From contig CALNVZ010002974.1 of assembly GCA_940671915.1 (NCBI GenBank), positions 43,706,927-43,770,926 on the forward strand: a stretch of DNA of 64,000 bases. Reading direction: 5' to 3'. Made by a program: the position numbers and the translations under genes. Source of the stretch: Paracentrotus lividus (lineage: Eukaryota; Echinodermata; Echinoidea; Camarodonta; Echinidae). The notes beneath the pieces are model-generated. The model was given only the letters and a program-made list of their open reading frames with translations. It made no database searches and was not told the origin of the DNA. Below are positions 35,901 through 44,161 of the stretch, piece by piece (the first letter of the stretch is position 1; each line of letters opens with the position of its first letter).

Positions 35901-36485
35901 CTTGTCGCACGGAGACCATCATTCAATTTTCTTTTACATTCTCCCATCCGCCTCTTGGAACTATTTTTTTTTATTGTTGTTTTCGTCTTTTTATATTTAG
36001 GCAAACTAATCAATAACTGAAAATATTTCACATCTCGGAAAGGTTTAAGTTTTGTATATTATTACTGAGCAATCATTCTTCACAACAAAGGCTAGCGGGT
36101 GTGAAATGTTGTATTAATGAACTTCTAGAATTCATGTCATATCACTGTAATTATTTGAAAGTAAATAATAAAAAAAAAGTTACCAACATCAAGGCAGAAA
36201 AATGAAGTTGAAGAGCATTTAAACGAAATCTGGTTTTGATTTTAACCGCGTTAAAAAATATACCTTTTTTTTTTTTTTTTTTTTCCGAATTTTATTTCAG
36301 GAACTGTACCTGGTCCCATAGTATTTGGATTGCTGTTGGATCGGTCTTGTCTGATATGGGAACCTAACTGTGATGGCTCGGCCAACTGTTGGCTTTACGA
36401 TAACATGATGTCAGCTAGGTGGTTCCTGATCCTGAGTGCTGGCAGTCAGTTCTTTAGCTGTTTGTTTCTACACTCGCACTCGTAA
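17052..36485 (+). CDS. SLCO: SLCO/OATP-type organic anion transporter gene, 13 coding exons placed
   Basis: SLCO proteins are 12-helix plasma membrane carriers that move bile acids, steroid conjugates, thyroid hormone and other organic anions, independent of sodium. Exon translations follow the family order: WCRPKCLQ, FNTP and STLEKRF (TM1-2), the GHRPLW loop, IPHF, LHGIGA, the SPLWVGAWW signature (TM6), GFPKSLP, the central loop, TM7-8, a Kazal-like Cys-rich loop and the last helices. The SLCO4 subfamily fits best by eye (FNTP, ALPHF-like and GVT.EYG motifs). Exons 3, 4, 8, 9 and 10 are clean. Exons 2, 5, 6, 7, 11, 12 and 13 require single-base corrections, and a short segment between exons 4 and 5 (equivalent of YQLVFMLGQ) was not found. 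Introns are long and carry MITEs. Either the sequence is error-prone in patches or the gene is a decaying unprocessed copy. Endpoints are the start codon and the raw-frame stop. Confidence 0.9.
17199..18148. other. intron 1, first part
   Basis: Intronic sequence with a C-rich tract at 17640-17660. No second exon or RNA gene was recognised before the transposon at 18149. Confidence 0.5.
18149..19125. mobile_element. 977-bp TIR element, GTTAGTTGGAACA phrase subtype
   Basis: The ends read GGGGAGAGTGGGGTTAGTTA and its complement, with TA on both sides (18147-18148 and 19126-19127). The terminal phrase GGGGTTAGTTGGAACA recurs inside at about 18512, 18536 and 18923 on the plus strand and in reverse near 18885-18915. 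No transposase is encoded. It shares end structure and the TA target with the elements at 22626 and 46129 but has a different phrase. Confidence 0.8.
19126..20984. other. intron 1, middle part
   Basis: AT-rich sequence with a long T run followed by a G run at about 20599-20670. Nothing coding was recognised. Confidence 0.45.
20985..21330. repeat. GAGACGTC-word repeat, degenerate, hosting a small MITE
   Basis: Words such as GGAGACGTC, TCGAGACTC and GCGACTGG recur on both strands, resembling the interior of the MITE at 1960-2144. Clear ends were not found. The hairpin MITE at 21171-21306 sits within it. Confidence 0.45.
21171..21306. mobile_element. 136-bp hairpin MITE (GGGAGCATTTCATCAAAGG)
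   Basis: The inverted repeats are about 45 bp each: GGGAGCATTTCATCAAAGGA, then CTTGTCGGACATTTTATCCG, mirrored at the right end, around a 45-bp centre containing CAGCCAATCAGATGCAAG. The arms also contain the internal palindrome GTCGGA-TCCGAC. It is non-coding. ORFs crossing it are shadows. Confidence 0.85.
21331..22377. other. intron 1, last part
   Basis: No coding exon was recognised. ORFs at 21.8-22.15 kb lack family features and are treated as chance. Confidence 0.45.
22378..22530 (+). CDS. SLCO: SLCO coding exon 2 (ends WCRPKCLQ)
   Basis: The last 30 bases read WLWCRPKCLQ in phase 0 and join exactly to GFNTPLG of exon 3, matching the SLCO consensus CGWGSFxPxCLQxFNTP. The acceptor is tentatively after CTTAACCCATCAG. 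From that acceptor the frame continued from exon 1 gives PKRHEVKEDVKKHV and then a stop. The middle of the exon is open in another frame (SVSKVERDDTVVDQDVE) and the end in the third. At least two small indels therefore separate the start and end of the exon, or the 5' boundary is different. Confidence 0.65.
22626..23506. mobile_element. 881-bp TIR element, CAATTGTAACAC phrase subtype
   Basis: The ends read GGGGAGACCGGGACAATTGT and GGGGAGACCGGGGACAAATG (right end, complement). TA follows the right end (23507-23508); the left flank is TG, possibly a mutated copy. The phrase GGGGCAATTGTAACA occurs repeatedly inside (about 22805-22880, both strands, and near 23470). No transposase is encoded. Confidence 0.8.
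23507..24485. other. intron 2, end part, with AAAT microsatellite
   Basis: A tetranucleotide AAAT repeat runs from about 23950 to 23996, followed by a few AAAG units. The rest is AT-rich intron up to the acceptor TAACCACAG. Confidence 0.6.
24486..24741 (+). CDS. SLCO: SLCO coding exon 3 (TM1-TM2 and first loop)
   Basis: A clean 256-base frame begins GFNTPLGYCFMLCL and covers TM1 (CFMLCLVSLMQGMTAFGFVF), the conserved STLEKRFYL turn, SGSISSAYDF at the start of TM2, and GERGHRPLWVGFG, equivalent to the GHKPRWLGWG loop of SLCO4A1. The donor GCAG then GTAAGA leaves phase 1. This is one of the best preserved exons. Confidence 0.95.
24861..25232 (+). repeat. interspersed repeat family R1, long copy in intron 3
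   Basis: It begins near GAGCGAACTGACCAACACTC and ends TTCGTATTTGCTTTAA, matching 29218-29540 (plus) and 34915-35262 (minus). It is interrupted at a TTAA by the element at 25237-26019 and resumes at 26024. It is about 400 bp, with no clear TIRs or poly-A tail; the class is unknown. Confidence 0.75.
25237..26019. mobile_element. 783-bp piggyBac-type MITE
   Basis: The ends are CCCTAATACTCCCGGG and its exact complement. TTAA lies directly outside both ends (25233-25236 and 26020-26023), the target signature of the piggyBac superfamily, whose ends typically start CCC. No transposase frame is present. It sits in repeat family R1 inside intron 3 of the transporter gene. Confidence 0.9.
26286..26463 (+). 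CDS. SLCO: SLCO coding exon 4 (end of TM3 region, first external loop)
   Basis: Clean frame: SITFAIPHFVTQNTSTEAAF, equivalent to the FALPHF stretch of SLCO proteins. It is followed by an acidic loop with two Cys (YCGLPNETITC), a DEDDDVMDFDD run and an N-glycosylation sequon NWS. It starts after CTCTGTAG in phase 1, compatible with exon 3, and ends in phase 2 at CCCAG then GTAACA. Confidence 0.9.
27361..28600. mobile_element. 1.24-kb mariner-like foldback element nested in the intron 4 element
   Basis: The ends are CAGTGCGTCCCAAAAAGAAC and, on the right, the complement of CAGGGCGTCCCAAAAAGAAC, flanked by TA. The inverted arms are about 370-400 bp (27361 to about 27750 pairs with about 28228 to 28600). 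The centre is a CT-rich simple tract plus unique sequence. The ends resemble Tc1/mariner termini, which also use TA, but there is no transposase, so the superfamily is inferred. Confidence 0.8.
27779..27900. repeat. CT-rich simple sequence
   Basis: An irregular CTCTCT/TTCC tract lies in the centre of the nested foldback element. ORFs on either strand across it (Ser/Leu-rich or Arg/Glu-rich) are compositional. Confidence 0.85.
29218..29540 (+). repeat. interspersed repeat family R1, second intron 4 copy
   Basis: It starts GAGAGCGAACTGACCAACAC and ends TTCGTATTGGCTTTAAA, colinear with the copy at 24861. Confidence 0.75.
29675..29765 (+). CDS. SLCO: SLCO coding exon 5 (LHGIGA, TM4)
   Basis: After a pyrimidine-rich tract and CGTAATCACAG the frame reads VLHGIGAASLYT. 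A one-base shift then gives GIAYVDENVAPRQFGVS, together equal to the family stretch [21 protein letters not shown]. A single base is missing near 29713 (ACACCTCGG). The phase does not fit exon 4 directly, so a small upstream exon is unaccounted for. The donor is CATG then GTAAAG. Confidence 0.85.
30055..30120. repeat. CT microsatellite in intron 5
   Basis: A CT-rich tract (TCTCTCTCTCTC) lies about 100 bases upstream of exon 6. A similar tract at 29785-29830 follows exon 5. Confidence 0.8.
30215..30313 (+). CDS. SLCO: SLCO coding exon 6 (TM5 and following loop)
   Basis: It reads IYNAVVVAGPS. After a missing G in CCCTGGTTACA (near 30253), it reads GYIFGGAFSNIYTDLNVDKD, matching the family stretch GPAAGYLIGGALLNIYTE. 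The acceptor is TTTCAACAG and the donor GACAG then GTAGGA, phase 2. The missing base turns a GGG into GG, which looks like a homopolymer read error. Confidence 0.85.
30694..30817 (+). CDS. SLCO: SLCO coding exon 7 (OATP signature LWVGAWW, TM6)
   Basis: It starts in phase with exon 6: SITIDSLSPLWVGAWW, the OATP superfamily signature at the start of TM6. After an indel of one or two bases around 30741-30752 (expected WWIGFLV), the frame continues VNALLLFIFTFIYM and GFPKSLP, ending CCAG then GTGAGT in phase 1. Its 3' half is repeated three times downstream. Confidence 0.85.
30748..31350 (+). repeat. tandem repeat of the 3' half of exon 7 plus intron
   Basis: Four units begin ATTCTTAGTGAA at about 30748, 30926, 31105 and 31276. 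Each carries the sequence for LLLFIFTFIYMGFPKSLP with its own donor, and units 1-3 share about 100 bases of intron (GAAGGGCGTTTCCATA, CTCCCCCTGTGGCC). The period is 170-180 bp. Units differ by many one-base indels. The last unit is the most diverged (CTACTATTCATCTTCACC) and has the best donor, GTAAGT. Confidence 0.9.
31351..31822. other. intron 7
   Basis: AT-rich sequence ending in the acceptor TTACTTATTTTTAG. A GCGGCGGTCACAA fragment at about 31452 resembles the end of the TGCGGCGG MITE but is too short to call. Confidence 0.5.
31823..32077 (+). CDS. SLCO: SLCO coding exon 8 (central cytosolic loop and TM7)
   Basis: Clean 255-base frame: GRDKVMAERRVETQKGQEFN, then LPRAVLNLLTNLPFMFLNAG (cf. 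SIWLLLKNPTFILLCLAG in SLCO4A1) and FGPKYLESQLSMTPSESAYAMG, equal to FSPKFLESQFSLSASEA. The phase fits exon 7 and exon 9. Confidence 0.95.
32701..32896 (+). CDS. SLCO: SLCO coding exon 9 (TM8-TM9)
   Basis: Clean frame: VIAVTGGISGALFGGVLINR (cf. VVPAGGGGTFLGGFFVNKL), MDLKFPGLIKMGMIATFIAI, FASGIFFAVCPTVDFAGVTT, EYGN, close to SVPMAGVTASYG. The acceptor is CTCCTTCAAG and the donor AACAG then GTATGG, phase 2. Confidence 0.95.
33176..33352. mobile_element. 177-bp small MITE, CAGGGGCCGCGGAGC ends
   Basis: The ends are CAGGGGCCGCGGAGC and its exact complement, with TATAT just outside both. The interior has a G run, CTTCAGCCCC and a matching inverted GGCTCAGCCCC. The CAGGGGC-type ends resemble hAT-derived MITEs, but an 8-bp target duplication was not confirmed. 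A partial relative lies at 5448-5557. Confidence 0.75.
33782..33941 (+). CDS. SLCO: SLCO coding exon 10 (Kazal-like extracellular loop)
   Basis: Clean frame from the acceptor TTTTTTCCCAG: SKPRTGVSELNSTCNSRCTC, then SSSYDPVCGSDGIMYYTACH and AGCEVDFTESGEV. The CxxxCxC...PVCGSDGxxYxxxCHAGC pattern is the Kazal-SLC21 loop between TM9 and TM10. The sequon NST fits glycosylation. It ends in phase 0 at AGTG then GTAAGA. Confidence 0.95.
34587..34760 (+). CDS. SLCO: SLCO coding exon 11 (end of Cys loop and TM10)
   Basis: It starts ILSECLCVADPVSPSGFGTV, equivalent to the DCSCIPQ...GFG region. It shifts to a frame reading CSTSCPY and again to MALFLWISLIIALGAVGGVS and GWTATIR (TM10). At least two one-base indels lie between about 34641 and 34683. 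The donor is ATAAG then GTAAAT. Confidence 0.85.
34915..35262 (-). repeat. interspersed repeat family R1, reverse copy in intron 11
   Basis: Reverse complement of the 24861 and 29218 copies: it begins AATACGAACCAGCAGCCTTG and ends near TGTTGGCCAGGTCA. Three of the four copies in the window lie in introns of the transporter gene. Confidence 0.7.
35548..35611 (+). CDS. SLCO: SLCO coding exon 12 (RIVPHSQRAFAMGI)
   Basis: It reads RIVPHSQRAFAMGIKLYSMD, like CVRDPQRSFALGIQWIVVR in SLCO4A1, then FTTT-type bases where one T seems missing (GACTTTTAG before the donor). The expected end is DFLG, continuing GTVPGP in exon 13. The acceptor is TTTTCTCTCAG and the donor TAG then GTAAGA. Confidence 0.85.
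36301..36485 (+). CDS. SLCO: SLCO coding exon 13 (TM11-TM12, C-terminus)
   Basis: It begins GTVPGPIVFGLLLDRSCLIW, equal to the family [20 protein letters not shown], then CDGSANCWLYDNMMSARWFL (TM12). The raw frame stops at 36483-36485. A shift just before that would give FYTRTRN or TYKSPTRQSELEGGMNERV, ending at 36554-36556, a more usual cytosolic tail, so the true stop is uncertain. Confidence 0.9.
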
Positions 36486-36556
36486 CGTATAAGTCTCCGA
36501 CCAGACAATCTGAACTTGAAGGCGGGATGAACGAGAGAGTTTGCAAGCCAGGATGA

Positions 36557-39500
36557 GCTGGACACTATTGCCTAAAGGACAACATCATCGTTTTCATTTA
36601 TATTTGGTGAATGAATTATGTTGAAAAGATACCCATTATCGAGGTTGCATCTTACGAAAAGAGGTTCAGATGTCAATTGGGAGTTTAAAAATTGCGCTCT
36701 TACCTATTTATCATATTTTATAATTTGAAAAGGAGTAATGGGAACTCCATGCCTTGAGTTCGTCGCATTAAAGAACAATTGCTTTAATAATTACTCCGTT
36801 TTAATATAGCAAATTGAGTCCTATTCACGGGTTATCAATTCAAATTCGATATGAATGTATAGTAAATATTGTAAGTGTAATACGATTATGTGATTGTGTG
36901 GATTTATATCACGTGACATTGTTGATTGTTATGTTTCACGATTGTTTGATATAACAATAGATCGTTAGGGTCCGAGCGAAGTTTGAAAAAAAAAAACGCA
37001 CAAGAAACAAACAATCGTCGCCTCGCCGCAAAGCACACTGATTTGTGGTTTGATGAGTTTTTGCAAATATAGAGATTAAGATATTTTTTAGAATAAAATG
37101 AAGTTTGTTTTTTTTTTATTTCAGGAATTTGTCTCTAAATTTCCCTTCGTCTTCTTTTTTTTTTAAATATTATATGTTTCTATAACTCAATTCTAAAATG
37201 GCTTTTCACAAGAATTAAATGTGACGTTAATGCAGTAGGCTAGGACCATAGAAATTGTTTTATGTTTTAGTCTATTTACTACATATAAAAAAATTATATT
37301 GTATGTCCTATTGATGCACCAGTCAGCCAGTACGGGAACATGAATTAAAAATACTAAATAATATATTTTCCCCCTTGCAGGATTTCATTACCATGCACAT
37401 AATCCTGTATAAAGCATGATCAGATGATGGAGCATGTAACACATTTATGAAACAATTGCCTGTACTATAATCAGATCACATAATCAAATACCTTAAATAT
37501 TCCGCCAACATCATTCGCTCAGAGATCTTTATATACCTCAAAAATTAATATAAGATTAGCTTGAAAAATGGATACAATGTGTTATGAAATGTCTTGATAA
37601 TGAGTACGAGAAGGGATTGATATAAACATATTCTCTAAATAAAAAAATTATCAGAATATGTTACGAGATAAGATAGTTCTCAGTATTAGTAGATAAACTG
37701 CCCTATTGTTCACAGCGCATTTGAATGGTTCTTTATACCTCAAAAAATACTTATAATTATAAAATGATGGCATGAATGGCCCTACCCTTTTAAAATTTCA
37801 AAATCCCTTTCACGTTGGGATGCTTTGTTATTTTTGTACAAAATATGTCTTAGTGTAAGTCTGTATATAAAATATCAAGCAGTACTATTTCGTTTTATGT
37901 GGTTGTTAGAGAACAGTGTTATTATTTGTATTATCATTTATACAGATATATATAAACATGTATATATATTTTTCTCTTTACGTCTTCATGTAGACTTTGT
38001 TTTCCATTTCAAAATACATTTATACAAGATAGACGAATTATGTGCATTATGAAATTAACACCAAATTTTAAAAACGAGAATCATTACACCATTTCTCACA
38101 ATATTAACTTGTTCACTGTAGGTTACTATTCTTTTTTATTATTATTATTATTTGTTCTTTCTTTTTCCTTTTTTCTTTTTTATTTGTATTAAAAAAAAAA
38201 CTGTGGAAGCTTCATCATTGAAATCTAGGAAAACCGTTAAAGTGCAAATCGACTTTTCGACATGTATATAACTTGCCATGCCAAGTCATCTTATAGACAT
38301 TCAAAGCTATACATTATCCTGTACAATCGACAAGGTAAATATTTCGACATGTCGACTTGATAAGGACATGACTTGGCAAGATAAAATATCTCCCAATGTT
38401 CAAATCAGCTTCTCTATGATGAATCAAAATTATTATTACCCTCTACCGGATTGATGTGCACTTATTGACATTTCTAACTTTACGAGTTGTGCATAATTTA
38501 TCAAGAAATCTGATAAAATGAACTTTCTCTTATAAATTTAGTAACGATTACATTTTTATTTCATTTCCATATCAATTTGTTATTCTTACTTTGAAATGAT
38601 TTCCAGAATACTTTTACCAGAATTTCATTGAGATAACCATATTCTTAATGGATGCTTTTTTTTATTTGTAATTTCATAAGAAAAGCAATTGCAGTGTTAT
38701 ATTACTGGAGAGCTTTCCATTAATAATACCCCCGCTTTTTTATACATGATTTAGAATTACATAACGGATTTCTGACCATGTACATAGAAAACAAATCCGT
38801 AAAATTATTATTTTTTATACATTATGTAAATCTGTAAGCAGTATCTCACTAACTTGTTCAGTTTAATCCTGTGTAAAGCCCCATATTTCACTTTTCACTT
38901 TAATGTGATATGTAGAATGTGCTACTGTGATCACATAGAATCGGAGGTTAATTACATATCAGGAAACGATTTTTGAAAGCATTGACCTAAAGTAATTATA
39001 AGTCATGAGGTGATGAGAATAAGCTGTATGATTCTTGAATTTTTAAAACAGTCTTCATGAATTCAGTACATGTCGCATACATCAATGTAGATTTCAATGT
39101 TACCAAATTTCTTTAGGCAGTCTGCTTTGCGAATGTATATATAAATACCATATGCTATCAATTTCTGTGTTTAAAAATTATTTTTGATATTGTAATACTG
39201 TTCGTTTTACTTATGGCTGAAAATGTATTTTCATATTTTTATAATTTGACATATTGTCTTAAACATAAAGTACAGTATTATTATTAGAAGTACTAGTAAA
39301 GCTATAAATGGATCGGGTTTTTTTTCGTAAGAGTGAGATTATTAGTACAGTACTGTGCACTGTGTAAATAATTCGACTTGGGTATATTTTTGTATATTTC
39401 ATTTGCAAATTGAATGAAGCTATATATCTTTATATTAAAATGGCATAATGTTCAATGCTGCAGCATTATAACGTTGACTCCGTTGCTTTCTCTATTATTA

Positions 39501-41093
39501 TTATTATTATTATTTATTCGGCAAAGAAAATTACAAAGAACAATACATTTCAGTATAAACAATACAAAATAAGAAATATCAACCATTGGAACGCCAGGGA
39601 CAGAAAAAGTTAACTAAATTACTGTGGCATAAAGCCTCCTGTCTCTAGTTTAACAATGTCAATGTCCACCTCCTTCATGCCTGTGTCAGAAAACGTACAG
39701 AAACGGATGTTAGGCCTACTATTGTTTATGTTATATGGCTGTGACTTTTAGGTGGACTCTTTCATTTTGCCCCCCCCCCCCGATTTTTTTTTTTTGGGGG
39801 GGGGGGACGGATGTTGAAAAGTACAAAATTAGAAAAAAGAAAATTATTGTCCGCCCCCAACAAAAAAAAATGGCCCTCCCAAAAAGTAGCCCCCACTAAA
39901 AAAAAGTACAGCCCCCAGATATGACCACTAGGTAAAATAAAAACAGGTCTGAAAAGTAACTTATCCACTCATTCATTTTATCACGGGATTCCCAATCGTG
40001 CAACATAACAAAAATCGTGCACTATAACAAAAAAGAAAATCATCCAGTGCATGACATGTGACATCATTTCAACTAATCACAGCTCGTAAAATACTACCAC
40101 TATTTAGTATATAAAAATGATGAACGACACGTGATATCAATCCAACCAATCGCATTGTGTATTGTACTACCATTTTTACCACCATACGATACATGCAAAG
40201 CACCTGTTTTTTATAGAAACCTAATAACTAGAGAGAATATATAAACACTGAGCTTTGTACATCAGAAACCAAAGTCCCAACTAAAGGGTGGCTCATTTAA
40301 TGCTATGTCATTCTATTTAACGGTTGAAAACGACATATTTTTTTTTACCAGTGCCACGCCCCATTCGTTTTCTGTAAAGATAACCAAAACAAACAAAAAT
40401 TTACTCTAATATAATAACGAAAAATTTATACATTTCAATGTGTGATTCACAAATAAGACATTGGTGCCATTTATTAAGGTATAATCCTTCAAAACTCAAG
40501 TGCTCATTGTCGCATGATAAAAAAAATATATATAGTATTAGCTTTTCATTTATTTATTTATTCATTCATTTAGTAGTTACGGATTACGGATAATTAAAAG
40601 AAAAGTGCTTGATCAACGAGCCAAACAATCTCTCCATTTACTTGAAATGTCATATTATACCTGGATACAGTTTTTTTTATTTCATACAATGCATGTTCAC
40701 TAACCATTATTCAAATTAATGCGTGAATCATTACGAATGTGCATGTACACGTGTAAAATATTATTTTTTTAATGAATATAACACTGTTAACATTGAAAAA
40801 AAAACATAATATAATACATTTCAAGGTATACAACGTCAAATGGAAACGGCAGACCACAAAATAACATACACTCTATAAAGCCTTTGTCATCACCCATAGT
40901 GACCCCCCTAATAATTCGTGTTTAACAAAATAATAATTTATTTCACCATAATATACATGATCGAATGATAATAATCGATCAAAATGCTTTTTGCAACAAA
41001 ACACAACAACAGCAATGATTAAAGTGGTTATTAAACTGTAAATATTGAATATACTAATTTAACAATCGACAACAAAAAAGATGCCGGTGATTA
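36557..41093. other. AT-rich 3' flank of the SLCO gene
   Basis: It probably includes the 3' untranslated region; an AATAAA lies at 37092-37097 and further weak candidates follow, but the cleavage site cannot be chosen from sequence. No further gene was recognised. A C run abutting T and G runs lies at 39771-39806. Confidence 0.5.
39494..39680 (-). mobile_element. possible reversed LINE 3' tail
   Basis: A TTA repeat (39494-39515) is followed by TTATTCGGCAAAGAAAATTA, a layout seen when a CR1/L2-type element with an ATT/TAA tail lies on the minus strand. No protein remnant was found, so this is tentative. Confidence 0.3.
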
Positions 41094-42354
41094 GGCTTAC
41101 GGGGCACGTGCCATCAACGTAGCCTGCGTTGCATGTGCAGTGCACGCACAGGTCCTGGGTCACCTTCTGCGATTCCTGCGTTTTCTGTAGTAAGGGTATT
41201 GGAAAAACTTCCTGCACGTCGTACATGCATTGCACCTGCGAGGTACCTCCGCTGCACGAATTTTCTACGAAATCCATCGTAGGGAGTTGCACGTCGAAGG
41301 TACGGCGAGTTGTGACCGCCGCATTACTACAGAAACGCAGTAATCGTAGAAGTTGACCAGGACCTGTGCGTGCGTTGTACATGCAACGCAGGCTACGTTG
41401 ATGGCGTGCCCCGTAGCCTACGACGAGTTGTGACCGCTGCATTAAACAATGTGCCGTGTAATTCATCCAGACTGAAAACGTAACACACATAAATGGTTCT
41501 AGAAAATGCGGGAGAAGTTACTCTTTCAGAATATGTTAATATATTGAGGTTATAAATTAGTTTTCTTTTAATTAATGATAGTTCTAGGTTTTTTTTTTTT
41601 TTTACTAGCCTGGTTATTTCATGTTCTTCCTTGCAGTCGAACCCTTGCCGGAAGATAGTGCACCTCCCTTTACCAAGGAAAAAACTCTGATTAGCAAATG
41701 TTGCAATGACGGGCATATAATGAACAGCAAACCGGAGATAACGTAAAGTGCAAAGGTATATCACAGAAAAAGGTCCTGAATGAACTGTTAAGGATAGTCT
41801 AGTTAGTATCTCTACAAACTTCACGTAGATAACAATCATAGAATTTCGAGACCTAAATTGTATTGCCTTGCTCAAAAATCATTGATGAAGTTGACTATGA
41901 GTCGTTGGAGACTTTTCGATTTGCATAACTCTCTATTAGAGTACCCCAGTGGAAATGGAAATTTCGTTTATTCTTGCTTATTTTACTCAAGCACAATAGG
42001 ATGTGCTTTCTATTGTTATCTTCCAACAGATATAGAAATTTAAAAAATATAATAATAAAAAAAAAAAATAAAAAAAAATGAATTGGTGCAGCGGGCGAAT
42101 TTGGTTTTCAAAGGTTCGATTATCGGACACAATCTGCGCGCGGTCGTGATCACACATCGCATCTACAGGTAGTAGCGGGTTTTTATTGGAAGGCGTAACA
42201 ACGTCGTGTAAGGACTAGCATATGAAGGATATTTTCAAAATAGCACGAAACATCGGTTTTCTATCTATTTGAAAACATTGAATGAAGGTTGCAAATGGTG
42301 ACCTGCACAAGTCCTTAATGGCTGTAAGACATTAATTGTAACGTCTTCAGATGT
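41094..42354 (+). repeat. 1.26-kb direct duplicate of 47.6-48.84 kb, ending at the N gap
   Basis: It starts inside the TGCGGCGG MITE (GGGGCACGTGCCATCAACG) and runs colinear with about 47597-48843. It includes the reverse half MITE, TTCTAGAAAATGCGGG, the ACTAGCCTGG region and GTAGTAGCGGGTTTTTATTG, and ends at GTAACGTCTTCAGATGT where the N run begins. Copies differ mainly by small indels. Confidence 0.85.
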
Positions 42355-42379
42355 NNNNNNNNNNNNNNNNNNNNNNNNN
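42355..42379. other. assembly gap of 25 N
   Basis: Twenty-five undetermined bases, a length often used for gaps extended but not closed by long reads. It separates a duplicated contig end from unique sequence. Confidence 1.
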
Positions 42380-42735
42380 ACATGTAACTCATAGGCCCAT
42401 ATTCTTGCTACGAAGATGAGTTTGTATGCGTTTCGCAATTCTAAAATTCTATTTGCGTGAACTGCGATCCTTTGTCTTGCATGCGGGCGCACACCAATAG
42501 AATTGTACAAGATTGCGACGCATGACCAAACTTAGTCTTCATAGCCAGAATATGGCCTTAAAGGATTTCATCAAGGGGGGGGGGCCACAGCATTGGGATC
42601 TCAAATTTGTGTACATCCCCCCAATTTTATGATACGCCTGCCGAGCAATAAGGGTGCTTTCAATTTTTGTTTTACGAACGGCTGGCCATATTTTTTTGAT
42701 GTTCCTTTGTTGAGGCCCCTAAACTTCCTGTTTTT

Positions 42736-42772
42736 GTGTGTGTGTGTGTGTGTGGGGGGGGGCGGGTATCGA
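42736..42772. repeat. TG microsatellite and G run
   Basis: About nine TG units followed by a run of G. ORFs through it on both strands are compositional. Confidence 0.9.
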
Positions 42773-42811
42773 ATGTACAAGAAGTCTTCGATACTTTTTT
42801 TTCCGTTGCGG

Positions 42812-42984
42812 AGACGAGATTTTGGGTTGACTTTGACGACTGTTTTGAGGTTCTCGAACTCATGGAAACCGTCACGGGGAATCTCAGGAGACAAGTTTTT
42901 GAAAAACTGTTTCCAAACCGCCCTCAAAGTAGTCCCTAAATCCGTCTCAACCCGTCTCCGCAAAGTGATATACACCACTAGGAT
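42812..42984. mobile_element. partial MITE of the CACTTCG family
   Basis: It contains TTGCGGAGACGAGATTTTG, AACCGTC and the right end TCAACCCGTCTCCGCAAAGT followed by GATATACACCA, matching the right end of the MITE at 9338-9590. The left terminus is not recognisable. Confidence 0.5.
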
Positions 42985-43351
42985 TCACATCTTTTGAATA
43001 AGGTGCTAATGACGACCTACAGACCCGAATCCGTTTGGGTTTTTAGACATAATAAACAGAGTGAATTAATACGTTTTACGCCAAAGCAAGCCTGATCGCA
43101 TGTGTGGCGCTTGCCTTCATTCTCTTTAGTCATTTATGGTTCTCGTAATTGCTGGTAGAGACTGGAAGATTAAAAAATATCACAAAGTAAAGCACGCAGA
43201 GGCGAGCAGCACGTGAGCAATGTGAGGGTGGTATGGTAATCTCTATTTTTTATTAGAAAAGTCTCATTCAGTGGTGTATCAGGCTGGGTTCGATTTGGAG
43301 GGACATCCCATTTTGCACCATAATAATTGTGCCCCCGAATGGCTTTTCCGT

Positions 43352-43357
43352 CTTCTT

Positions 43358-43392
<35 letters not shown>
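43352..43392. repeat. long poly-A tract
   Basis: A run of about 30 A followed by CCCACAAAAACAACAACACC. In the mirrored arm the matching GGTGTTGTTGTTTTTTGTGGG is present, but the poly-T is replaced by the C-rich block that starts at about 57789. Confidence 0.9.
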
Positions 43393-43395
<3 letters not shown>

Positions 43396-43988
43396 CACAA
43401 AAACAACAACACCAAACAAACAAACAGAAAAGGCCTCTGTGTGTTATTGCAATAAGTCTTGCACTCCAAAGTAACGCTATGGAGACGCGGAAAACTGCAA
43501 CAACAATGAATTATTTAACTTTGCTCTTATGTGTTAATGGCCTTTGGAGTCCCATAAACTACGTGTATGATGGAGGTTTACAGTCAATATACTCTTACAG
43601 TGCTTTCGTATGCTTTTACGAATATCTTTCGGGCGGAGGAAGTTTACAAACGGATGCTCCTTTCGCCGTTCCAGTTTGAATCACAAAGTCGATGATATTG
43701 GACAACTGATATTTCGAATTTGATAATGTACACCAGATCATTCGTCTATTCGTTTTCATTCGAATCTGAAATTTAGTCACAAATTTGTTTATTGGGTTCT
43801 TGATAGTTATGCGTTACTTGACGAAGAGTTTATACAGGTAAAGTTGTTGTTTTTATGTTTTGTTTTTTTTTTTTATATTTTTTACTGCTTTTTTATGTCA
43901 TTCATCACTTAATTCAATAGCACCATGGAGAAAAAAAAAGATGTTTACGTTTTTTGAATTTGCGAAATTATGTTTCCTCTCAATTAAT

Positions 43989-44161
43989 GGTGGATATCTC
44001 ACTTCGCGAGACAGATTTGAGACGGATTTGGCACTACTTTGAGATGGATGTAGATTTTAACGGTACTAAAAACATAGTACCGGTATCAGGGATAATTTTC
44101 AAAACCGTCTCAATGAAGTCCCAAATCAGTCTCAAATCTGTCAACGCGAAGTAGATACCAC
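43989..44161. mobile_element. MITE of the GGTGGTATCTCACTTCG family in the left arm
   Basis: It begins GGTGGATATCTCACTTCGCG and ends CGCGAAGTAGATACCAC. TA sits at 43986-43987 before the A that precedes GGTGG. Its mirror copy is at 57031-57209, where both ends read better and TA flanks ATGGTGG and CCACCAT. Confidence 0.8.

Noticed and set aside
41059-41490. 143-codon minus-strand ORF and similar ORFs at 47468-47991 and 53253-53648
   Set aside because: They translate MITE sequence and appear on both strands of a palindromic repeat; no protein family features.
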